Assembly (NCBI RefSeq): GCF_910596095.1
Contig: NC_056540.1
Location: 24,372,501-24,436,500 of the forward strand
Direction: 5' to 3'
DNA length: 64,000 bases
Source of the DNA: Thunnus maccoyii
Lineage: Eukaryota; Chordata; Actinopteri; Scombriformes; Scombridae
Below are positions 1-11,882 of this stretch, one piece after another (position 1 is the first letter of the stretch; each line of letters starts with the position of its first letter). The position numbers and the translations under genes are program-made. The notes below the pieces were generated by a model. That model did no database searches and was not told the origin of the DNA. It saw only the letters and a program-made list of their open reading frames with translations.

Positions 1-1469
1 AAAGTCCATATTGGGCTTAGGGGTCTGTACAGTAGTAGGCAGAAGACTGGTGAGACGCCATCTATCACAAAAGCCAAAGGTTCAAAAGGTGAAACAGGCC
101 CTATGGAGATAATGGAGCACTTGAGGGCATTTTCGTGAATTACGGCAACCCCACCACCTCGTGTGACCTGGATTGATGAAAATGAGAGTAGCCTGGAGGA
201 TTGGCTTCGGTGAGAGGGGAGGGGTCATCAGGGGTAAGCCATGTCTCAGTGATGAAAAAACAGTTTTGGGACATAATGACATCTTGACAGATAAATGATT
301 TGTTAGACAGCGATCTCACATTCAGCAGACCAAATTTGGAGGGAGGGAGGGAGGGAGGGAGGGAGGGAGGGAGTGTGTGGTGAGGATGGAACTATAGTGT
401 GTGTAATAGTAATAAGATTGTCATAATTTACTGAACAGGATACTGTGGGAACAGAATTATGGTGTCTGAGTGTTAGGCAGATTGGGATGTGATTAACAGG
501 TAGTTCAGCTGAATGTGAGTTTGACAGTCCATGCCCCATGAGTGGTAGGGGTAGATTTGGCCAGTTGAAATTTCACTCATAAAAGGGACCCTGCCAGTGG
601 ATTTATGGTGGCAGTGAACGTTATTTTGATTATTTTGGCAGTGAACATTATTTTGATCATGTGTGTGGATTACCTCATGGCGGCATGGACTGTCTCAGAC
701 CCTCTGACAGGCATTCTGAAGGTTAACCAATGCATAGTCAATTTTTCCAGAGAGCAATCTTGCCCCGTGTAGGTTGGATGGAGTCCGTTGGCTCTGTACA
801 GTTGGCTGTGGCATGTCCACGTTCATTCTGCTGCATCGGATTCTTGTTTCAGCTAGGTGTGCAGTGACAGCAAACGGGAAAACCAACCATAGCCCTGCCC
901 AAGGGACGGGATCGGACCAGAAATGAGGATGCGTTTCCCAGTGTCTTGAAGGGCAGAGATGAGCAGTTGGAAGTCAGCATGGAGGATTTCTGACTGTTGT
1001 TGGCTGATGTCATTTGATCCCACATGAATAACCAGGTTGGAGCAGTCTGGATGACATTCAAGGACAAAAGGCAGTTTATCACAAATGTCTTAAACACGGG
1101 CTCCAGGAAAGCAGAACATGTGGGCACCTTTGGCTCTGATGTTCCTTACCATGGAGATTCCGATAATCAGTGTTGAGGGGCGAGGCAGAGAAGGATATTG
1201 TAGCTGTGGTGGTGGCAGATCAGACTGGGGATGTACCTTGGTGCTCCAATTATTTTGCCTAGAGAGGCGAGACTGGGAATTCCCAGGCCTAGGCCCTTTC
1301 TCTTACAGCTAATCTGAGAATCTATGGATGTCCTCTTTGAGGTTAGTTATGTTTCTGTTCGCCTTCTGGAGCAGCTGGCAGTCTTCACAGGGCATTGTAG
1401 CTCCTGATCCAATCAGACTGTTGTGAGGGAGACGGATGTTAGCCTCACAAGTGGTAGACCACGACCAAG
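1..1469 (-). mobile_element. LINE fragment (endonuclease and SGNH-like segments)
   Basis: Degenerate non-LTR retrotransposon read on the minus strand. Around 1065-1020 the reverse strand encodes SNLVIHVGSNDI, and around 960-870 ISGPIPSLGRAMVGF, which resemble the SGNH-like segment found in some fish LINEs. Around 245-80 it encodes FITETWLTPDD followed by GYSHFHQS, typical of the apurinic-type endonuclease domain. The reverse transcriptase would lie off the left edge. Several frame changes break the reading, so the copy is dead. Its 5' end abuts intron sequence of the plus-strand NITR P0 near 1470. The exact LINE clade is not determined. Confidence 0.75.
339..373. repeat. (GGGA)n simple repeat
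   Basis: Nine consecutive GGGA-type units inside the LINE fragment, followed by a short GT-rich stretch. Confidence 0.9.
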
Positions 1470-1665
1470 TTAAAATCCCCCTCAATTCAAAAATGTGTGT
1501 TTCTTTTTCTTATTTCACTTGGACGTTGGACCTTCACTGTGCAGAATGATGTATATTTAGAGTTTGACATTCAAACACTGGTTTCACATTAATCTGCTGA
1601 AGTTGGAGAGTTTCTCCGTGCTCACTTTAAATCTGAGTTTAAAGGACATGGCTGGCCATTTTCTG
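1470..1665 (+). mobile_element. Short copy of the TTAA-bounded MITE family, P0 intron
   Basis: Starts with TTAAAATCCCCCTC and continues with the family core (GGACCTTCACTGTGCAGAATG). This is the short subtype also found directly after the membrane exon in P1, P2, P4 and P5, so it probably marks the P0 intron after a membrane exon that is now separated from it by the LINE. Confidence 0.55.
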
Positions 1666-1953
1666 GCCATGTGCAGAGACCAAACCAACAGTGAATTAAT
1701 CCCACTTACAAGTATTGTCTGTAGTTTCCAATGAGCAAAGCACTTCACCAGTGACTGTTCAGTGCTCAGGGGCCACAAAGGACTGAAGCTGGGCACATCA
1801 CAAGTGTGTAACTTTAAAACCAAGACCTTATCAATGTGATCATAGTCTTGTTTAGTTCATTTCTGTCTTTTAATGAGACACAAACACACTGATATGACAT
1901 GAGGAAACATATTCCCACTGTGAACACACTCAAGGTTTTGCTTTTATTAACAG

Positions 1954-2759
1954 GAGGAGCAAGAGCTTCTCATGATCTTGGACATGAAAAACCAACTGTG
2001 GAACAATCAAACGACCTGGTAATTATGCTTCTGGTAAATATGTGGTGGTGTATTTCCCTGATTTCACTGACTAGGTGTAGTGATCTTGAAGTGGGAGCGT
2101 GATGAATATTTTGCCCACTTTTTCCCTTTTCCTTAAGTAAAGTAAAGTGAGTTTACTGTTAAGTAACATAACGTTTGTTCCTATATGATAAACATGGATA
2201 AAGTCAAGAGTTATAAATACAAAATAGATCACTGAGAAATATGATAGAAATATTTTAAAATAAGTGTATGTATCTAAGACGATGTAAAATAATCAGATAT
2301 GTCATTATAGAAATATTATAGGAACATTATAAAGTGCATGAAATAAAGTAAATGAACAAGTGCACCAAATGATTTTAAGTCAGTACATGTTGATATTGCT
2401 CACATTTTTAATACAGTCCTGTTCAATAATATAACACATCTGCTGCTTTCATGACAGAGGAATGAATAATCAATAACACATTTCACATTTAGGCTAATGA
2501 CACTTATTAAATAAGTCACATAAGAAAGTAACTTTATTGTTTAGTTAATTATGTTACAGTTCTAATCTCTAAATTATTTATTAACACACAAATATCATAT
2601 TTTTTGCAGGATGGTCAAGCAAAGGCAGTGAATTATGCAGCGCTGGATTTCTCCAACATGAAAGTGAAAAGAGGGAATAAAATGAGGAGAGAGAACACAA
2701 AGTGTGTTTACTCTGATGTTAGATCAGATTACCACACCAAGCAACACCCCTCTCTATAG
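1954..2759 (+). CDS. NITR P0, 3' part: two cytoplasmic-tail exons
   Basis: Tail of a plus-strand NITR. The first exon (1954-2018, 65 nt, after an AACAG acceptor) encodes GARASHDLGHEKPTVEQSNDL; a second in-frame donor sits 15 bp downstream (exon end 2033). The terminal exon (2610-2759, after TTTTTGCAG) is 150 nt and ends in TAG. It carries VNYAAL, a canonical ITIM, and CVYSDV, an ITIM-like site. ITIMs recruit SH2-domain phosphatases, so an inhibitory role follows from the family. The leader, V, I and membrane exons are not seen: the LINE at 1-1469 lies where the membrane exon would be. They may be off the left edge or lost. The 65-nt tail exon matches P4 rather than P1/P2. Confidence 0.8.
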
Positions 2760-3516
2760 GCAGAACAGGACCTTTACACTGCTCCCCAACTCTCTGCAGA
2801 GGTCTGTAGCTTAGTTTGTTTTAGAGTTACAGTATAATGTGCAAAGACAGCGATAGGAGGAAGTTGAACATCAGTCAGACTGTGTGTTTTCTGAAAAGTG
2901 TTGCACCCAGCAGATTTCCAGACAGACTGCTCTCAAAAATTGAGAAAGATTTAGTTCTTGAGAAAAACAAACAATCTCAAATGCTTTTCATTTCAAAATT
3001 CAAATTTCATGATGCATATTTGTTTATTTAAAACTAAAGTAAAACATGTACACAAACATCAGTTTCATGGCAATGATAGATAAGCGTCATATGAGATGTT
3101 CAAGCCTTTAAAATGCAGATCAGATAAAAGAGGCAAATAGGAAACTTTCCTCATAGCTCATTAATTTCAAACCAACTCTTTCAAGATGAATCTTTTAAAA
3201 AGCCAGTTTGGGTGTCATCACAAGCTTGAGACAGTAAACAAGATATAGAAGATATGGTATGCTAAAGACTATTCTAAATGTTTAACTATTAAATGTTGTT
3301 ATTTTGCAGCATGATGATTCATTTTCTTTTCTGAAGTAATGATAAAAACAGAATGATACACAAAACATCTTTTATCCAAAATTGAAAAATCATTATGTTA
3401 CAGAGTTCAGAGGTGAAAGGCATGTGCTAGAGCAGCTTAAACACTATTTTCACAGATGATGTGACAGAGAAAAACTTAATATTAGAAACAATCTGGTGTG
3501 TGAATTAATCTGATCC
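2760..3516. other. Convergent 3' region between P0 and gene A
   Basis: Both genes point into this 757-bp stretch, so it should hold two 3' UTRs. It contains a 64-codon ATG frame (2837-3031) that has a same-length counterpart after P1 but is shifted after P2 and P3, so I do not call it a gene. It is repeated after P1, P2, P3 and, more divergent, P4. Confidence 0.6.
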
Positions 3517-5331
3517 CTAAGCCCTGACAGTATTGTAGACACAATTTTCTTCTGCTGCTTTTGCATTCCTTCTCCCTGCTTTGCCAGCTTTCTTCTTGGT
3601 AAAGGTTACTGCAGAATAAACCAATGAGTCCTGATATCTCTGAGAAAATAAATCCCAAAATATTGTGAGATGGAAAGTCAATGTAAGGATGTGCAAACAG
3701 ATAAAACATGCTTTTCAAATTACATATTATCTTAAAATTCCTTACCTGCTGACTTTGTTGACCACCACTGGCTGTTTCAGCATTTGTTTGCAGAGCAACA
3801 ACAGCTGTATTATAAAATAATAATAATAATAACATGACTTATTCACAGCACTGATGTGAATCTAAAGATGTTATAGCTGTTATTAAATACTGTTTGATAG
3901 ATTAATGTTGAGTAATGAGTAATTTTTCTTACCGTTAAAACAATCACAAGATTTTCTCTTGATGCAATATATGAGGAAGGCTGTTACAATCAGACTTATA
4001 GCCAAAGCAGCACACAGCAGGTAGATAACTGTGTTGGCCTGCTGTAAATTCCACCTGCTGACAACTAAAGCATCATGAAAAAAAAATGAATAAAAGAAAC
4101 ATTTTAAGGTTAAGAGAAAGGAATAAGTAATTTATGGTATTTGATAAGATGATATGAAGAACAACAAATGTTTTTTGATAGTTGATCTAAATGTATTGTA
4201 ATTTACTCCCAAGAAAACACATACAAAGATGATCATTTACCTTCGATGTTGAGTTTTGTCGCATTTCCAAATAATATCTCTCCACATGTGGCCACAGCAC
4301 AGTAGTAAGTCCCAGCATCAGACGAGCTGACCTCCTTAGAGAAGCTGTAGAAACATTTCTGTGGAGAGCGAGTCTCAGGACTCTTTTCACATTCATCACC
4401 ACTGTTTCCATGAGCGTAAATAAAACTGGGATGAGATTCATCTGATCCAGCTCTGAACCAGTACACTCTGTGTTCTTCTGGACACCTTTTATTCTCAGAG
4501 TCAGGGAGCATTGAACACTGGAGAGTCACAGAGTCTCCTGGATGGACTGGATCAGATGGAAAGTTTTGAGTGATGACAGTGATATCAAGTTCTGGTCCTG
4601 GGGAAGTGAAAATACAAATTATGAACATGTTTTACTCACTTTAATGAAAAAAATTACACACATTCATTCATATATGAAGAACACTTTCTTATAAACTACG
4701 GAAACATTAAAATGTAAATATGTAAACTGCTGTTATAAATGGTGTTGAATGTAAGCAGACAAGCTGATGATTACATATAAGGAACGTGAAATCTTTGCTT
4801 GCTGACTTTTATTTACCTTTAATCCTCAGAAATGCTCCTTTTAATAATGTCATGTTAAGGCGGTCTACTTTTATACAGTAATAAAGACCAGCATCGCTTA
4901 GCTTAGCTTTATTAATATCCAGAACAAATGTTCCAGGCTCTTGTTTTGTTGCAATGCGAGTAGTCTTATTAACACCAACGTAATCAAAATCATATGTTCC
5001 TCCCAAGAATTCAGGTATATTTCCAGCAACAAGCCTGATCCAGAACAAGGTTGTTGCTTTTAACTCAGATGTCTGGCGGATACATGTCAGGGTCACATTA
5101 TCTCCAACATCAACAGTCTTTGTCACAAAGATCTGATCGTCTGTGCATCCTGAAAAAAAGATAAAAATAAACACAGAACAATAATGAACAACAGACAGAT
5201 AAAATCATATATGCTTTCTGCTAAATTGCTCCAAGAAGATGACAATATAATTGAAATATCCAGAGTGAAGCTGACTTTTTATACTTACGCCCAACTCTGA
5301 GCACGAGCAAGATATAAAATCCAAACAGCAT
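3517..5331 (-). CDS. Novel immune-type receptor, gene A (six exons)
   Basis: Type I membrane receptor of the NITR family, predicted on lymphoid cells. Exons on the minus strand: leader 5331-5289 (MLFGFYILLVLRVG), V domain 5149-4817, I domain 4597-4241, membrane 4064-3933, short tail exon 3804-3746, terminal exon 3639-3517. Phases agree and the sum is 1047 nt (348 aa plus stop). The V domain has LTC, WIRL and DAGLYYC; the I domain has LQC, VYWFRAGS, DAGTYYC and the J-like CGEILFG. The span (VIYLLCAALAISLIV) has no charged residue, which fits an inhibitory rather than adaptor-coupled receptor. The tail holds LVYSAV (ITIM) and CVYNTV (ITIM-like). Oddity: the J-like motif reads FGNATK where the other minus-strand copies have FGNGTK, replacing the conserved glycine. 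Expression not shown. Confidence 0.88.
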
Positions 5332-5490
5332 TTTCTTGTTAATTCACGTAAGAAAACAGTTAATTTAAACAGTGTCAGAAGATGATCCGCCTTAATGTAA
5401 TCATATGAAATGGGAGGGAACTATTTCAGAACAATCTGATTGGCTGCTTGTTATGTTGGTGTTTCTGTGTACTACCACAGTGGAAATAAT
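5332..5490 (-). promoter_or_regulatory. Putative promoter of gene A
   Basis: In gene orientation CAGCCAATCA lies about 105-110 bp before the ATG (CCAAT complement at 5439-5443). A RUNX-like TGTGGT (complement of 5474-5479) lies about 35 bp further upstream. Both are kept in genes B-E. No convincing TATA box. Confidence 0.5.
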
Positions 5491-6358
5491 ATCAAACATC
5501 TTTTCAACCTAAACACATGAAACAACACCAACAGCAAGCTTTTGTTTCATGTTTCATGGTAGGTTTCTATTACTGACACTGAGAGTAAACACAAGAGATG
5601 ATTTCATTCAATCTTGATGTGAACTACAATAATCTGAAACACTGCTGTTCATAAAACTTTTTTTTGTGATTGTTGGGGTGATTTCCAGCACAATTTATCC
5701 CATTTTTTGGTCCATACTAACCCTATCAAACAGGACACCAACAGGAGTTCAGTGACAACAACTTTGATGTTGAGTAATTCTGCAAACCCAAGATTATGTT
5801 AAATGTTGGAGTTTTCAATTGTTCAGTATATATAAATACATATTTTTGTTACAGCAACTTAAAGTCCTCCTCTATTCAAAAATGTGTTTTGCTTCTTGTT
5901 CCTTCAGTTAGATGTTCAGCCTTCACGGTGTAGAATGATATATGTGCAGAGTTTGACACTAGAAGGCTCTTTTCACATTTATCTACTTTTGAGATGAACA
6001 ATAATGGCATATTCAAAGATTTTTCAATGAGGGAGAAGGAGATGTCATTTTAAGGATTTTAACTAGAAAATTGGACTTTTTTATTTTTGGAAAAAACATA
6101 TTAGACACATTATTATTCTCAGCAGAGTATTCTTTATATATCTTACAACATGTCTGGAGGGGATTTTAAGTAAAACTACTTTGTTATTGTTCGGGAAAGA
6201 TCATTGCAATGGCAATAAACCACAGTATAATGACAGACTATGACAGACACCATACTTCATGAACTGCACACTACTTCCTGCACTGGAACTGAACATTAGC
6301 ACTGGATGTTAATGTCAGTACCCACTGTAGAAAAGTCTATATAATACTTACTACTTAC
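5491..6358. other. Upstream flank of gene A
   Basis: Non-coding DNA repeated almost unchanged upstream of gene B and recognisably upstream of C. Apart from the MITE at 5869-6169 I see no gene. Confidence 0.5.
5869..6169 (+). mobile_element. MITE with TTAA ends, upstream of gene A
   Basis: Begins TTAAAGTCCTCCTC and ends GGAGGGGATTTTAA, giving imperfect inverted ends of about 14-16 bp with TTAA at both borders, as expected for a piggyBac-type non-autonomous element. No coding potential. One of the more complete copies of a family with about 14 members here. Confidence 0.6.
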
Positions 6359-8023
6359 CTTAGAAACAGTTGTAAAGCCTGATATATATTGAGACTGTCT
6401 TTCTCCAGTTGACCTTCCTCAACTAAGTTCAACAATTTCTTCATCTAAACCATCACCCTGTCTCTCAGACCCCATCCCAACTATGCTGCTTAAGGAAGTC
6501 TTACCCTTAGTTAGCAATTCTTTACTAGATATGATCAATCTGTCTTTGGTAACAGGCTATGAACCACAGTCCTTTAAAGTAGCTGTAATTAAACCTCTTC
6601 TTAAGAAGCCTACTCTTGATTCAGGCATTTTAGCCCGCTATAGACCCATATCTAATCTTTCTCTCTAAGATCCTCGAGAAAGCAGTTGCCAATCAGTTGT
6701 GTGACTTTCTACATAACAATAGTTTATTAGAGAATTTTCAGTCAGGATTTAGAGCACATCATAGCACAGAGACAGCACCAATGAAAGTTATAAATGATCT
6801 CCTAATGGCTTCGGACAAAGGACTCTCTGTACTTGTCTTGTTAGATCTTAGTGCCGCATGTGACACCATTGACCATCACATCCTATTAAGAGACTGGAAC
6901 ACTTAATTGGCATTAAAGGAACTGCATTAAACTGGTTTAAGTCCTATTTATCAGATCAATTTCAGTTTGTACACGTTAACGATGAATCCTCCATGAAGGC
7001 AAAAGTGAGACACGGAGTTCCACAAGGTTATGTGCTTGGACCAATACTATTCACCGTATATATGCTTCCTTTAGGTAATATTAAAGTGTAATGTGTAATA
7101 TTACACTCCATAAATTTTCATTGTTATGCGTATGATACTCAAATACATTTATCAATGAAACCAGATTAAACTAATCAGTTAATGAAACTCAAGCATGCCT
7201 TAAGGACATAAAAACCTGCATGACCTGCGATTTTCTGCTACTAAACTCAGACAAAACTGAAGTTATTATGCTTGGCCCTAAACACCTTAGTAACACATTA
7301 CCTAATGATATATAGTAACAGTAGAAGGCATTGCCCTGGCCTCCAGCACCACTGTAAAGAATCTGGGAGTTATTGATCAGGATATGTCCTTTAACCCCCA
7401 CATAAAACAAATCTCAAGGACTGCCTTTTTTCACTTACATAATATTGCAAAAATGAGGCACATCCTGTCTCAAATAGATGCAGAAAAACTAGTCCACGCA
7501 TCTGTTACTTCTAGGCTGGATTATTGCAATTTTTTATTATCAGGCTGCCCTAATAAGTCTCCAAAGACTCTCCAGCTGGTCCAGAATGCAGCTGCGCGTG
7601 TACTGACAAAAACTAGAAAAAGAGATCATATTTCTCCCATTTTAGCTTCACTGCATTGGCTTCCTGTTAAATCCAGAATAGAATTTAAAACCCTTATCTT
7701 CACCTACAAAGCCGTTAATGGTCAGGCACCACCATATCTTAAAGAGCTCATAGTACCCCATTACCCCACTTTAACACTGTGTTCCCAGAATGCAGGCTTA
7801 CTTGTGGTTTCTAGAGTCTCCAATAGTAGAATGGGAGGCAGAGTCTTCAGCTATCAGGCCCCTCTCCTGTGGAACCATTTTCCAGATTCGGTCCTAGGTG
7901 CAGACACCCTCTCTACATTTAAGATTAGGCCTAAAGCTTTCCTTTTTGATAAAGCTTATAGTTAGGGCCAGCCAGGCTTGCCTTAGATCAACCCTTAGTT
8001 ATGCTGCTATAGGCCTAGACTGC
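6359..8023 (+). mobile_element. L2-like LINE, copy in unit A, 3' end deleted
   Basis: Encodes reverse transcriptase pieces in broken frames: [15 protein letters not shown] with YRPISNL near 6570-6660, [13 protein letters not shown] near 6740-6780, LVLLDLSAA near 6830-6850, and a C-terminal segment at 7384-7965 with RLDYCN and LHWLPV. The catalytic box reads CYAYD at 7122-7136 where the unit B copy reads CYADD, so this copy has lost a catalytic aspartate. The homologous copy in unit B continues about 700 bp further to the 3' tail; here it stops after GACTGCC and joins genomic TGTAATTTGC. Dead element. Confidence 0.85.
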
Positions 8024-10185
8024 CTGTAATTTGCTCTTTCTGTACATCACTGCAGTCTTTAAGTCATATGACTCACCAAACAGAAGATAAGATTTGCAAT
8101 AAACTTTTCACTAGCTAAATTTACATTTTAAAGGGGGTACAGATGCCACTAGCCTTTAAATATTAATATCACCCAAAATACTGCATATCTGTAAATAAAG
8201 AGGCCTAAGTCTCTAGGTCTGGTGTGAAATCCTGCAATAATATCTGTAGAACTCAGTTAAATAGGAAATTAGTAAATCTAATATTAAATTTAAAAAAAAA
8301 TGCATCCAGCCCTTTGCCACACTGATACACAAAGACAGAGGGGATGTCTTACATATTATGGGAGGCAGCCAATCCAGATGTTCCACATCATCAATGATGA
8401 CCCACCCACTGTGCCTGTCAGTCACATCTGCAGGAAGAGCTGACGATTCTAGTCAGGGGGCTGGTGAAAGGAGAGCAGAGCACAACTCTATCACAGCACT
8501 ATCACAGAAACTAATTCAGCTGCAGGCAGTTTAGAATTTTTTACTCAGCTAACCTGTATGTTTTGATCTGAGAAAGGGGACTTGTGTGAAAAAGGGAGAA
8601 AATTACACATAAAATACCTCAGTTGAGATTTGAACCCAAGACCTTGTTGAGAGGCAGCATGTTAATCACTGACAGGCTATCCCAAAAGGGTGTTTTTTGT
8701 AATAAAAGAAAGCTTCTCACATGTAGTAAAACAGTAAAAATGCCACCTTGCTTCCCCATGAACAGTGGTGGACATATTCACAATAACAAGTCAGGACCAG
8801 CTGACACTATAATGCAGTCAAGTGCAACACCACAGGCTCTGGTATCAAAAAAATACAAAAGTGGAGGTCTCTGACACTACTTCCCTCACCTACTTGTATG
8901 TAGGTGTAGGGTTAGAGAATGAGAATGAGAATGAAAGATAATGAAAGTAGATAGATTGGTAATGTAAAGGATCAAAACTGTAGCAACACTTGTCTGAAGA
9001 TGCAGTTCTGTTTGTGGTTGCGTCTGACAAAAAACTAACCCTAACCCTCTTACTACTACAAGTGTTGATATGACACATTAAAATTACCATACAGTTTAAC
9101 CAGTGGTTCCCGGACACAGTGCTGTGTCCTGCTCTGTGCTTTCTGCTTTTTCTTTTGTTGCACAGTACTGCTGGCAACTGACACATAAACAGACACAGAT
9201 AAACACACACTGACAAGCAACGATGGCCAAGAAATGACGCAATGTTGTGGTTAGGCTTTCAATGTAATCTGTTGTTTTCATTGGTAGCTGCTGTGAGAGA
9301 GGGAGTGCTACTCATTCACTGGTCCCACCCCAGTTGGTTTGACCCATGATCTGAAAATAAAAGTTTGCGCGATTATTATTTGAGCACCTTGTTATAGTCT
9401 GTTCATGTGTCTATGGTTTCACTGTTAAAAACAGACATAGACATTATTTGTACTTAGAATGAACATTTCAAACAATAATTTCAATTTGTTCAATAAAAAA
9501 TTAGCCTGCCGAAAGCTCTTGCAGCTTGTTTCTCCTGCTTTAATCTCACTACCTACAGTATATCCTGTTGAAGCTCACAGTCAGATCTATTCTGAGTAAA
9601 CAGCCTCAGTGGTGGGTCAATGGGCGGAGAAATGGCCCACCACAGCTTTTTTCTCAGTGTAGCTGTTGCATGTGACTTTGCTCAATTGTTCTCAAGACAG
9701 ATGTGCAGAATGCCTTTACAAAGTGCTGTGAAACAAGAAAGATGGAGGTGTTTAGTCATTTGAGTAGCTGTCTCCCTACATTTTATACTGCATTTTTTAG
9801 TAAACATTTTCTTTAACAAAGAAACATATTACACACAACTGTGTGGTTTTGGTCACATTTGCTCTGGCTTTCCCCTGCAACTGCCCCTGAAACCTGTAAA
9901 CTACCACTTATGCTGTAGTTAATGTTATTTCTAATGTATCCTCCTCTTAAGCCTGATTTGAACATCCAAATTCTAACAAATACAGATTTGAAATTAATTT
10001 AGTGACATGCTCATTAGGCTATTCATCTACTTTTGTATAGATTACACAAACAAAACAACACAAACATCAGGTTCAGGATGAGATTAGCTTAACGTAATGC
10101 AAACACTGAAAGCAAAACAGCTAGCCTACACTGGGAGGCAAAAAATACAGCTCCAACTCTGGCAATAACTAAATTGTTTCCCTTT
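8024..10185. other. Conserved non-coding intergenic block, unit A
   Basis: Matches 23091-25070 (unit B) closely, 42560-44760 (D) and 55240-57480 (E) less closely. Open frames here are short, mostly start at non-ATG codons and are not kept in frame among units. It holds the tRNA-like segment at 8617-8685 and a short CTAACCC doublet. No gene recognised. Confidence 0.55.
8617..8685 (-). repeat. tRNA-like segment, unit A
   Basis: On the minus strand it has a B-box-like GGTTCAAATCTC (complement of 8625-8636) and an A-box-like stretch ending in CAGTGATTAACATGC (complement of 8656-8670). This is the layout of a tRNA-derived SINE head. The cloverleaf is too degenerate to call a functional tRNA. Counterparts occur in units B-E. 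Confidence 0.5.
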
Positions 10186-10575
10186 TGTCACAGCCCAGCT
10201 CATAGGCTGTGACAAAATATGGGAAACCAGACAAGTTTTTGCAACTTAGGATAAGTGTTTATTTACAAAATAATAAATGAGAATGAAAAAAACGTGGAAG
10301 TCAGTAATCAGTACTGTAGGCATGTGTGGATGTGTGTGTCGGCAAACAAAAAAACAAAACAGCCATGCCGTGCCCCGCTCGGAATGGAAGAGGCGAGATG
10401 AAGGAGGAGAGAGAAACTCTGTCGAAGGCCAAGCTTTAAAGTCACGACCACACCGGGCCCAGGTGTGGCTCATGATGGCGATGATGATCCTCCACCCTGC
10501 CCCGGATCCTGCAAGACAAAAGGAAACCAGCAAACGGAACGCAGGAGCATCTAGTGGAGTGGAAGGGTTGTCACA
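10186..10575. mobile_element. 390-bp insertion, possible solo LTR
   Basis: Starts TGTCACAGCCC and ends GGTTGTCACA, so it has 5'-TG...CA-3' termini. It is flanked by a 4-bp direct repeat CTTT (10182-10185 and 10576-10579). The unit B equivalent (around 25070) reads straight through with a single CTTT, an empty site. TG/CA ends and a short target duplication suggest a solo LTR, but a MITE is possible. No open frame of note. Confidence 0.55.
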
Positions 10576-10811
10576 CTTTAGCTATCAAGTTATGTGCCAG
10601 TGCACCCGAAAACATCATTGGGGTTTTGTCTTTACTGTGAAGACATGATGATTTTGTTGCATGCAGCCATCAGGTCCATTTGTTGTGGGTCAGTAAAGAG
10701 CTCCGATGTATAAGCTGACTTCCCATTAAAAGCCCTGCGCACCCATAATACACACACACACAGATGAATTCACTTGTTGTGGCTGATTCTCATATCTGTG
10801 TGGATGTCTAC

Positions 10812-11874
10812 TAGGGCTGTCACGATATCAGATTTTCACAACACAATTATCGTGGCCAAAGAAATAACCATATATAAGATAAAGATAACCATATATGAGT
10901 GTAGGGAGGTGGAAAGACAGTCGGTAACCATAACTGTACATGCTACAGAAAATAAATATTTTACACATTTTTCTAAGGGTATGTGTAGCCGTCTTCCAAA
11001 AAAGGCCATTTAGAGACACCAAATAACCCCTGCTTCAGAGTAACTGAAGCATAAACACATTATAGTGCTTTTCCCCTCTTGAACAAAACTTTGTGCATGT
11101 AAAAGAGTCAAAACAAGTGTTATGGTGGAAAAGCAGTTCATTTAAAAGTAAATCACAGCAAACTATTTATATTTGCACAATTTCAATGTTGTGGCTTTAT
11201 AAAAAGCAATAAAGCAGCATATGGTCATTTTTGGAATTTCATTGGCTATTTGAAGCGCCTGTCATTGGCAGAATCTGTTCTGGGTAGGCACCCCCTTTCA
11301 GTGCGGACTCTCGTTGGGTATTGCAGGCTGTGGACAGGACATGGGTCAAGTGAGGTGTCAATTGAAAGGTCAGAGTGCAACCGCCATTTTGATACCAAGA
11401 TGTTGCTTATATTTACATGATGCAAGAGCCAGGGGCGGCTGTGGCTCAGGAGGTAGAGAGGGTTGTCCACTAATCGGAAGATCGGCGGTTCGATTCCCGG
11501 CTCCTCCAGTACACATGCCGATGTGTCCTTGGGCAAGACACTTAATCCCAAATTGCTCCTGATGTTCACATTCATTCACTGATCATACACATTCATACAC
11601 TGTGCCATCAGTGTATGAATGTGTGTGAATGGTTAGCTTTCTCTGATTGGTCTTGCATGGTAGCCCCTGGGTAGCCCCATTTAGCGTATGAATGTGTGTG
11701 AATGGGTGAATGGGTGAATGTGATTTGTAGTGTAAAAAGCGTGGTCGGAAGACTAGAAAGGCACTATACAAGTACAGTCCATTTACATAGCATAGTATTT
11801 CATATTTTATATGAAATATTTCATTTTTTAAATATCACAATTATCGTCAATACTGGTATAATGCAACACCCCTA
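10812..11874. mobile_element. Non-autonomous hAT-like element, unit A
   Basis: Starts TAGGGCTGTCACGATA and ends ACACCCCTA, flanked by an 8-bp near-duplication (ATGTCTAC at 10804-10811, GTGTCTAC at 11875-11882). Units D (near 45280) and E (near 58450) carry the uninterrupted target. No transposase seen. A SINE is nested inside. Confidence 0.7.
11431..11786 (+). mobile_element. tRNA-derived SINE nested in hAT element
   Basis: A-box-like TGGCTCAGGAGGTAGAG at 11442-11458 and B-box GGTTCGATTCC at 11487-11497 form a tRNA-like head, followed by a tRNA-unrelated body with CCTTGGGCAAGACACTTAA and a tail ending CAAGTACAGTCCATTTA. Widespread SINE type in percomorph fishes. Absent from the unit B copy of the hAT element, so it inserted after that duplication. 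Confidence 0.8.
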
Positions 11875-11882
11875 GTGTCTAC

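Noticed and set aside
2837-3031. 64-codon ATG frame downstream of P0, with a same-length counterpart at 17293-17487
   Set aside because: It lies in the 3' UTR of the plus-strand genes and is frameshifted after P2 and P3; conservation is explained by recent duplication.
4187-4441. 84-codon frame overlapping the gene A I exon, with similar frames in C, D and E
   Set aside because: Shadow frame of the I-domain exon; its similarity between copies follows from the real frame.
8623-8874. Frame starting MRFEPKTLLRGSML, repeated in other units
   Set aside because: It reads across the tRNA-like segment and starts at a non-ATG codon; frame not conserved between types.
9042-9054. CTAACCCTAACCC, also near 24071
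   Set aside because: Two telomere-like units are too few to call an interstitial telomere tract.
11431-11510. Possible functional tRNA gene
   Set aside because: A and B boxes belong to a SINE head; acceptor stem and anticodon arm do not fold as a proper tRNA.
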